From NCBI GenBank assembly GCA_004335635.1, contig QAXH01002925.1, positions 1-14,463 on the forward strand: a stretch of 14,463 nt of DNA. Reading direction: 5' to 3'. The notes beneath the pieces were generated by a model that saw only the letters and a list, made by a program, of their open reading frames with translations, was not told the origin of the DNA and did not search any database. A program made the position numbers and the translations under genes. Position 1 is the first letter of the stretch. Every line of letters begins with the position of its first letter. Below, piece after piece: positions 1-7,165 of the stretch. This stretch comes from Chloromonas sp. AAM2 (Eukaryota; Chlorophyta; Chlorophyceae; Chlamydomonadales; Chlamydomonadaceae).

Positions 1-780
1 CTAGCAGCCACAGCGAGGCTTGGGACGGACTGAACCTAAGGCAGGCCTGAAGCTGGTCCCTGATGCGATTACTTGTGCTTACATTTGGCTTGAAGCGGAC
101 TTGGTATGAATGACAGAGAGGATGAACTGTCATCAACCTTGAGAGGATAGGCTGCGATGTGTTGTGGCGAATGGCATAGGCACAGTCTCAACACAAGAAA
201 TTGGCACTCGTGCCAGTGTCTTGTCGTTTGGATAAGGATGTGCGAAAACATTGCGCATGTTGGCTGGACTGGTCAAGGATACACGAGGTGTTGAATGCAT
301 TCATTGATTTGAAGGCATTGACGAGGTCACAGCGCTGCTGCTGAATGGGATAATTGTGCGCTAGCCGCTTTGGCAGTCCTTGGGTTTGGTAAGCACTTGG
401 CGTTTGCATGGCAATGCAGCTTACTTGTACAGCCACTTTGATGCCAAGTGCAATCCTACGGAGACCAGAGACAACATTGTAGCAATCTGCTTGAATCTAT
501 GAATGCAATTGCAAGGAAGGCCGTGTAAGCAACCATGTCTCAAACTAAGTCAGTGCAAGCAGGAAGCATGTCTGAATGTGAAACTACAATCCTTGGTGAT
601 GAAATCGTTAGCAAACGTTAGATTTGCACGCTCACATGCCACCATCAGTTTTGCTGCAACGATGTGCGCAAATCGGACGCACAAGCACTCGACTTGCTTT
701 CCTCAGACCACAAGACTAACACAGAGAAATGCAGTGATTCGATAGTGTCATCTCAACTCCCTGACTTGTGACAACAGTTT
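1..780. other. 3' flank of the transporter gene, no gene seen
   Basis: No ORF here resembles a known protein or has splice-site support; the short ORFs on both strands look like chance. Part of it should be the 3' UTR of the minus-strand transporter gene whose stop codon is at 781-783. The only TGTAA (the usual chlorophyte poly(A) signal) I found on the minus strand is at 79-83, which would give a 3' UTR of about 700 nt. This length is plausible for green algae but unproven. Confidence 0.4.
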
Positions 781-3700
781 TCATCGCATGCCAGAGACTG
801 CACCACTGCACAACGCTGCTCTGGCATGCCCAGCCACGTGCACGGCTTGTGATGCATGCGGCAAACAGGCAGGCCGTTTTCGGTTGACAATCTGCACGCC
901 CAAACGACCTCCGCCCCGTTGCCCACATGCATTCATCAGAACACCCCAGTCCTGCCTATGCCAGCCGCTGAGATAGCCGATCCTGCCTCCAATACCCCTA
1001 TGAATGCACGATGTAGCACAATGAAGTGCACTACGACCAGGCATGAGCCAACTGCCTTCATGCATTGCCCGAGTCCGGCCGGGCGGGGATTTTCCGCCTG
1101 CGCCCGCTGAACCACCTCCCTGGTCCGTCGGCCCCGGCTCAGCACCGGCATCACGTGGCTCCCACGGCCGTTTCCCACGTGACGTTTCCTTGCCGTTTTT
1201 CTTACCGTTTCCTGTATCTCCGCCTCCCGTCACCCGTCCCGCCGCCGCCCCTTCCAAGCCATCACTCTCGCTCGACCCCTGCCCGATCGCCCCCATCCCC
1301 GTCCCCACACCCTGCTGTTGCTGCTGTTGCTGTTGCTGCTGCTGCTGTGGCCCCGCGTAAACCATCAGGACCCGCTGATTGCCCACCCCCCCATCCCCAA
1401 CCACCTGGCCGGAACACCAGAAAGCGACGCCCACAACCGCCAAACCGACCAGGCAGAAGAGCAGCAGGGGGTGGACCGAGCTTGTGGCTGCTCCAGCAGC
1501 GGTTGCGGCCACAGCAGGCGGTAGCTGGGTGGAAGCTGCCGCTGCAGCTGCTAGTGACGGGAGGGCATTGGCAAAGGCAATGGAGAGACAGCAGAGCACC
1601 AGCAAGGGTGCAGCCAGGAGGGTCGAGCCGCCTAGCAAAGCAGACGCTAAAGCCTCATTCAAACGGAAAGAATGAGCGTACTGTAAGATCTGCATCACAA
1701 GCAAGCAAAAGGAACGGTTTTAACGTGTTGTTGCCAGCCGCCCAACTGCCAGGGTATGGTCAGTTTGTGAAAACCAAACTCATGGAGCTGCAAAGGCTAG
1801 GTGGACGTTGCTCGCTTATGCTTGATTGTTTTACCATCGGCCCACTCAGCCAAGTCACAAGCGGCACTATAAGTGCCCACCCAAACGGACGGACAACTGC
1901 TAGAAATGGATAAAGAAACCGATTTCCCACCTCAGGTGCCATGGGAGACAGTAGGCCGATCAGAACACCTGCCACAGCCGTCACCGCCGCTGCATTCGCT
2001 GGCCCGACCAGCAGCAGCACGCATGTGCACACAGCGAGTGGCGCAGCGGCTCGTGCGGCCACTAGGCGGGCTACTTCCGGAACCTGCATCCGAAGAACAA
2101 CAACAACAGCGCAAAACAAACGTGACCGTATTGGCTTCTCCAAATGACAGTTGACGTCAGGTGCGTTTATGAACGTTTGTTACAAAATCCAAGTGAGGAA
2201 GCCAAACCTCGGCGCTCAGAAGCCCAACCCAGAAGAGGCAGCAGTTTGAGGCAGGTTAGCTCAACTAATCAGCTCATCACTCGATTGTTGACACTCCAAG
2301 TCGGCACCTACACCCATACCTTCCACCTACACCTTACTCCGTACTCCAGAGCCCATCAACGCTGGCTGTGGCCTATCAGCCTCACCGGCCTGACCCCGAA
2401 CCCTAAACCCTAAACCTAACGTGTTATGACCTCTTCCTCCTAACCTCCTAACCCAATCTACCATGGCTGGCTGTGGCATGTCAATCTTGATGGACATTCC
2501 CGCTGCCATTAGCATCAGCGGTTTGTTGATGGGCGCCAGGGCGCCAGTAACCGCATCCAAAACGCCTGGTAACGGCTGCCCCAGCGCCACTAGCAGGAGT
2601 GAGGCCACACCGGCCCACAAAGGCACATACTGGAGCAGCAAGGCCGCAGCGTCTTGCAAGGTGCCGCCACCAACTTCAACACTGCAGTTGTGCAATAGTT
2701 GAGTCCGTTTCTCGTCAGTTTTGAAAGCTCCTGTCACTTGAGTTGAACATTACGATGCAGAACGTGCGGCCGCCCACTTGAACGCTGAAGACGAAATCAC
2801 AGGTCGGGCAGCAAGTGAACAGACTGTTGTGTTATTGTGGTCTGCAGCAGAGGGCCTGAGATTCCTGTTTGTTTGCTTTGCGCTCCTGTGTACATCAGTG
2901 TGTTTGATCCTTCGCGTGAAAATGGCTCTCATACCAAAACGACACACAACACAGAATTGTCATCACAGAATTGTCATCACACAGTCGCACACACTAACCT
3001 GCGTGCTGCCAGAGCCGCCTCGCCCGCTCCTTCGGCCGCGTAGGTGCACTGCCACAGCTCGAGCGGCGCCTCCCGCTGCCCGCCCCGCCACCGCCCCGCC
3101 CGCACTTCCCCGCTGGCTAGCGTCCTGACACCTACCCCGCTCATCACACCGCCCGCCCACTCGCCCTCGTACGTGCCGCCCTGCGGTGCGGTGGCGGGTG
3201 TTTTATGCCAAATGAATAAGGTTGTCATGACGGTATGAAGAGTTATTGAGTGCCACGGGCGGTCCCGAGCGTCGCCGAGCATCTCGAGCGGTGCCAAACG
3301 TCACCGGAGCGTCGCCGAGCGTCGCCGAGCATCTCGAGCGGTGCCAAACGTCACCGCAGCGTCGCTGGGCTTGGCTTAAAATGCTCTGTGTTTGGTGATG
3401 CCAGCTTGAAAAATGCTTGCCTAACATGCTTGCCTAAAAATGCTTGCCCATAAAATGCTTGCCTAAAAATATGGCGTGTGTGCACCACGATAGCGCGCTA
3501 CCACACACCGGTCACACACACCTTGGGGTAGTAGTAGACCCCCCTGCCATCCTTGAGATTGTCCCTCCACTCGCCCTCATACCGAGCACCACTGGGCCAA
3601 GTGTACACACCCAGACCCTCCTTGCGCATACCCTGAGAAAAACGGCAAAACGGCACAGTCACATGCATCGTCACATGCACCATTGGGCCATGCGCACACA

Positions 3701-6700
3701 CCCAGCCCCTCCTTGCGCATACCCTGGAAGAAACACAAAAACGCACACAAGATGTGCCCATTTGTAGCCACATACATGCACGACTTCTGCACAGGCAGTG
3801 CATTGCTTTCGGTTGCATCATGCTCTGTACAGCTGATCTGTACAGCTGATCTGTACAGCTGATCTGTACAGTTCATCATGCTCTGAAGGGTGGACAGGCA
3901 GCTGCAAAGCGACCGCGATCTAGCACAAACTGAACCAGATGTAGTCATGATCTCAAAAAGGTGTCATTTGACGATACACAATTCGATCAAGTTACTGCAA
4001 CCAATCCCTAGTATATCCAGTCTCATATCCAGCCAAGCATCACTCTGTCTATCTGCATCTGACCGCTTGTCTGAGCGATCATCCAACACTCACCCTCCAC
4101 TGCCCCCTATACACGCCGCCGTCCTCGTGCCTGAATGCCTCGGGAAAGGCCGGGCCAGCACTGCCGAACAGCAGGTAGGACACCCCTCGCACTGCGACCA
4201 CAAGACACATGCGCACAAGTGAATCACCTAAACATACTGATAATGCGCACTGCAGCCACAAGGAAGCACTTTCACTGACCCTTCCGCTGACCCTTTCACT
4301 GACCCTTCAGCTGACCCTTTCACTGACCCTTCCGCTGACCCTTTCACTGACCCTTCTGCTGACCCCCTCAGAGTTTGCACGCCAGGATGTGCTGGGCCGC
4401 TCCCGGCTCGCACCGTTACCCTTTCCCTTCCTCTCCTCCTCCCTCACCCCTCGCCCTCCCCGCCTCGCCCACACCTCCCAGCGTTCCACTCTCATTGAGC
4501 CTTTGACACATTCCTTATACTGTCACACAGCCCTTGGGCCAACCTGCAATTGTATCTGCCAATGTTGCCAGCGACAGTGACATCGTCCTCCTCTCACCAT
4601 TTCACCCCACGCCCCTTCCTCCTCGTAGCCCCTTCTCCTCCTCCGCACCTCCCCCCAGGCCTACCTGCTACCGCGTTCATGAGCGTTGCCAGCACCTCCT
4701 CCACACCTCCCCCCAGCCCTACCTGCTACCGCGTTCATGAGCGTTGCCAGCCCCTCCTCCACACCTCCCCCCAGGCCTACCTGCTACCGCGTTCATGAGC
4801 GTTGCCAGCACCAGCGGTTGCAGCGGTTGCAGCCCACCCATCACAGCCTCCGCCACCGGCAGACCAATCAAGGGCATGGAAGTGCCCACACTGGCGCCTA
4901 GGAGCACAGCCCTCTCTCGCTTCTGTTTGACCACACACTGGAACCTGCATGCGTCAATTTGAAATCTGGGATGGAAATCTGAGACCAGCATCTGAACGCC
5001 TCTGCGTCACCAGACACTAAAACCTGCGTGTTATAACAGAAGATTTTCCAGCAGTCTCTGAGCCGAGCATTGGAGGTCAGCATTCATCAGATCAAGTGAA
5101 CAAAACGTGTACATTGTAAGAATCATGAAGATTCTGACCTGCATTACAGCATGTATCATGCACTGAGGCCAACTTTCATCACATAACACAAGGCTGGCAT
5201 GTTCTACAAAGCCAATTGTAATTGTAATCGGTTAGTTAGCACACAGGATATGCGATCACCGTCTGAGCCCAGCATCCGTGCATGTTGGCTGCGGCACTGC
5301 ACTTGACACCAGCTTATCCTTGCAGGCCGGAGGCGATTGGCAGGCCCTGGAATCTGCCTCTCTGTCAAACTGTTTGAGCTACGGAAAACGATTCGCTCCT
5401 GGCCCAGTCCATGGTAGGACTTGCTCTGTCAAATGTCATCAGTCAATGGTCAAATGTCTAGTCACAGACTGGCAGCCCACCCCAGGCAGGGTGTATTGTG
5501 AACTTCAACAAATGTAAGTTAACAACATATTTGTTTTTCTTGGTGGTCACTCACCATGCGGCTGCTCCTTGCATGCCAAAGGCCACCAATGCCACCCCAG
5601 CGCCCAGCCATGCCTCGATCGACACTGGGCCAGAGCTGCATAAAACAGGAGCAGGGAGAAGCACGCACTCGTCACACCTCGTCACACCTCGTCACACCTC
5701 GTCACACCTCGTCACACCTCGTCACACCTCGTCACGAAATGGCATTCACAGATTAATCCAAAGCATCGCCCAAATCTGCCCCAAGGCAATACACATGGCG
5801 GGTAGGCCTAGTGGACTGCCTCTGAAACGAATTCTGCAGCGTTAGCCAGCCTGTCGAAAGATTAAAAAAGGGAGGAAGCCGGTCAGAACAACAGGTTGAA
5901 AGCTTTGCCAGGCGTGGAAGCACAGACAGCAGAGCCACCATGGCGTGGAAGCATAGACAGCAGAGCCACCATGGCGTGGGAGCATAGACAGCAGAGCCAC
6001 CATGGCGTGGGAGCATAGACAGCAGAGCAATTGGCAGACTGCTGCGTTGTAGTATTGTAACCTCCTGTGCTGCTGACGTGGGGCCGGGGATCGGTGGGAT
6101 GTGGAACAATCCACGCAAAGTTTTGAGCCTGCCATGCTTCTTCGCCGGCCGAATAGCATCACCGGTGCAATGACAGAGGGGTTATTCGCGCTAAGGCGGA
6201 GTCGAGAGGGGTTTGCTGGTAGGGTGAGGGGGGCAAGGGGGTCGCCTGCTGAGAGTGGCTCGCTCAGGGCGAGTCGGGAGGAGTGCTGCTGCTCCCAATG
6301 GCCACGCTGCTTCTGCTGTTGTTGCCACTGCCAATGCAATTGCTGGCCTGCTGTGGTGGGCTGTAAACGCTGCCATCGTTAATCTTGGTCTGCTGCTACT
6401 GCTGCTGATGCTGTCATTGCTGCAGGTGCTGCACTCTGCGTGCTGTGATATGGTACCAGGTACAATGGTCGGTTCTGCTCCAGACGCGCAACACCAACTG
6501 ACACGCTGCCTGTGGTTTCTGCTGGCCTATCTCACATTGATGCCGTTGCTGCTGTTTCGCACAGCCAAATCCCATCATGCCCCATCCTCACCAGCATATG
6601 GACCTGATGATGACTGATGGCAGTGTGAGGTAGCTGGCGATGCGTAGTGCTGTCTGCATGCAGGTATGAGACGGAACGCTATTTCCACGTATCTTGGCAC

Positions 6701-6847
6701 CCTGCATGCCAAGGTGCCCAACACATGGGCTACTGCATGCATGCGTCACACCTGGCCATCACTAGGGCGTAGAAACCCGGATTGGCGTAACTGATGGCCG
6801 ATGGCGAGCAGGGCGCCGCACTCGGCTGCCCCTGCCAGCGCCTGCAT
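781..6847 (-). CDS. AEC/PIN-like membrane transporter with MORN repeats in its central loop (10 exons)
   Basis: Exons in transcript order: 6847-6752, 6653-6592, 5635-5555, 4944-4781, 4191-4094, 3632-3522, 3180-2999, 2681-2462, 2083-1931, 1689-781. All introns are GT..AG, every junction keeps phase, and the total is 2076 nt (691 aa). AEC proteins are secondary transporters of organic anions or auxin; the substrate here cannot be read. Helices, approximate residues: TM1 3-20, followed by a GHQLRQSGFLRPSDGQ-type turn; TM2 33-54 (YLTLPSVIIRS); TM3 62-84; TM4 92-116 (PLIGLPVAEAVMG); TM5 121-143; TM6 284-299; TM7 316-330 (NKPLMLMAAGMSI); TM8 347-365; TM9 370-388 (LLSPMAP); TM10 406-428, after FRLNEALASALLGGST. 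TM4 and TM9 carry prolines where PIN structures show the broken crossover helices. MORN repeats occupy about 159-240. Residues 429-691 are an unusual tail with an extra hydrophobic segment (463-480) and 12 Gln (504-515). Start: first ATG before TM1; an upstream exon is possible. Least certain are the N-terminus and whether the last ~180 residues are all coding. Confidence 0.85.
1312..1347 (-). repeat. CAG/CAA run encoding 12 glutamines
   Basis: Twelve consecutive CAG or CAA codons on the minus strand, in frame with the last transporter exon (residues 504-515). The run lies after the extra C-terminal hydrophobic segment and before a Gly/Ser/Lys-rich low-complexity tail. Mixed CAG and CAA codons make it less prone to slippage than a pure CAG tract. 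Confidence 0.85.
2398..2420 (-). repeat. short interstitial TTTAGGG telomere-type motif
   Basis: The minus strand reads two full TTTAGGG units plus a partial one, inside transporter intron 8 shortly after its 5' splice site. TTTAGGG is the plant and common green-algal telomere unit. Several TTAGG-like words lie just upstream in the same intron, so it may be a decayed, longer insertion. Confidence 0.6.
2951..2984. repeat. two direct copies of a ~16-bp word
   Basis: ACAGAATTGTCATCAC occurs twice in tandem, inside transporter intron 7 close to the exon-7 donor. Probably a simple slippage duplication. Confidence 0.6.
3267..3366. repeat. two-copy 50-bp tandem repeat
   Basis: A 50-bp unit beginning GAGCGTCGCCGAGC is repeated at 3267 and 3317 with few differences, inside transporter intron 6. 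The unit has internal GAGC(G/A)TC(G/T)CC-like sub-repeats and is more GC-rich than its surroundings. Confidence 0.8.
3409..3470. repeat. ATGCTTGCCTAA tandem repeat
   Basis: About four imperfect 12-17 bp units containing ATGCTTGCC, with A-rich spacers, in transporter intron 6. They lie about 50 nt downstream (minus sense) of the exon-6 donor at 3521. Confidence 0.75.
3686..3723 (-). pseudogene. duplicated start of MORN exon 6 with its own acceptor
   Basis: On the minus strand a pyrimidine-rich tract plus CCAG is followed at 3723 by GGTATGCGCAAGGAGGG and further sequence closely matching the start of the real exon 6 at 3632, about 38 nt with scattered substitutions. The offset is 91 bp. Translated it begins GMRKEGLGVCAWPNGA, so the MORN pattern is still visible. 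Using this acceptor would add 91 nt and shift the frame, so it is either a decayed exon duplicate or an alternative acceptor giving a truncated product. Confidence 0.75.
3825..3876. repeat. four-copy 13-bp tandem repeat
   Basis: CTGTACAGCTGAT repeats with a 13-bp period from 3825 (copies at 3825, 3838, 3851 and 3864), inside transporter intron 5. Each unit contains the palindromic words TGTACA and CAGCTG. Confidence 0.85.
4270..4367. repeat. 12-bp tandem repeat with a 24-bp higher-order unit
   Basis: CTGACCCTTCCG and CTGACCCTTTCA alternate for about eight units in transporter intron 4, so the period is 12 bp with a 24-bp super-period. On the minus strand it is a purine/GT-rich GGGTCAG array. 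Confidence 0.9.
4638..4812 (-). repeat. three-copy 58-bp repeat carrying the exon-4 donor
   Basis: Three near-identical 58-bp units. On the minus strand each contains CTCATGAACGCGGTAGCAG followed by GTAGG, that is, the last codons of transporter exon 4 and its 5' splice site. Donor GT dinucleotides therefore occur at 4780, 4722 and 4664. Only the first keeps frame with exon 5, since 58 is not a multiple of three. The other two would frameshift or, for the third, include an in-frame stop at about 4719-4721. Confidence 0.9.
5668..5735. repeat. 10-bp tandem repeat CTCGTCACAC
   Basis: Nearly seven perfect copies of a 10-bp unit in transporter intron 2. They begin only about 30 nt upstream (minus sense) of the exon-3 acceptor at 5636, where branch-point and pyrimidine elements would be expected. 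Confidence 0.92.
5912..6028. repeat. four-copy 31-bp minisatellite
   Basis: GCGTGG starts at 5912, 5943, 5974 and 6005, giving a 31-bp unit with GCATAGACAGCAGAGCCACC inside each and a shortened last copy. It lies in transporter intron 2. Confidence 0.92.
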
Positions 6848-7165
6848 GCTCAACGGACGGCTCCAAGAAGAACTCAAGAAAAACGTAGGTTTGATCTGGC
6901 AGAGGTCACTTGCCTAGGAACAACATGGCCGTGACTTGCCAGCTCTACTTTCAACTGTTGCTGGGAAGCCAGGGTTCGGCGATCCGATCTGGCAAACCGA
7001 CGATGGCGGTTGCCAGTTGAAATTGTCACTGATTGGCTGGGCATCGGAGCTGTCGAACACATCTTAGGCGCTGCTATTTCCAAAGCGGCTGAAGACCAAC
7101 TCGGAAACGCCTTCTGCACCGCCCATCAACAGGCAAGGATGTTGCCCACAAAGCCAACCACTGCA
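6848..7165. promoter_or_regulatory. divergent intergenic region, likely bidirectional promoter
   Basis: About 300 bp separate the transporter start codon (minus, 6847) from the ankyrin-gene start (plus, 7166 or 7139), so both 5' UTRs and core promoters must fit here unless either gene has an upstream non-coding exon. An inverted CCAAT-type word (ATTGG) lies near 7032. I see no clear TATA box for either direction. Confidence 0.5.

Larger units (their letters stand above)
3073..4120 (-). other. MORN-repeat block inside the transporter (exons 5-7)
   Basis: After splicing, four consecutive MORN units read GGVYRGQW (159-166), GARYEGEW (182-189), GGTYEGEW (205-212) and a degenerate GEVRAGRW (228-235). 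Their Trp residues lie at 166, 189, 212 and 235, exactly 23 apart, across two exon junctions. That both identifies the repeat (MORN units are about 23 residues) and supports the splice model. Known MORN arrays act in membrane association, phosphoinositide interaction or protein docking, for example in junctophilins and plant PIP5 kinases. Here the array would lie in the TM5-TM6 loop, which is cytoplasmic in PIN transporters; that topology is inferred. A linker follows (241-283) with no recognised motif. Confidence 0.88.

Noticed and set aside
1065..1913. Plus-strand 282-codon Pro/Ser/Arg-rich ORF and overlapping poly-Leu/poly-Cys ORFs
   Set aside because: These are antisense shadows of the GC-rich last transporter exon; the Cys and Leu runs are the complement of its polyGln codons.
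2144..2413. Plus-strand 89-codon ORF and similar plus-strand ORFs across 2000-5500
   Set aside because: All are antisense to, or within introns of, the well-supported minus-strand transporter gene and show no domain patterns.
6255..6617. Plus-strand 120-codon hydrophobic ORF with Leu-rich segments
   Set aside because: It lies inside transporter intron 2 and overlaps transporter exon 2, which fits the AEC pattern in phase. The leucines come from CTG-rich sequence that is low complexity on this strand.
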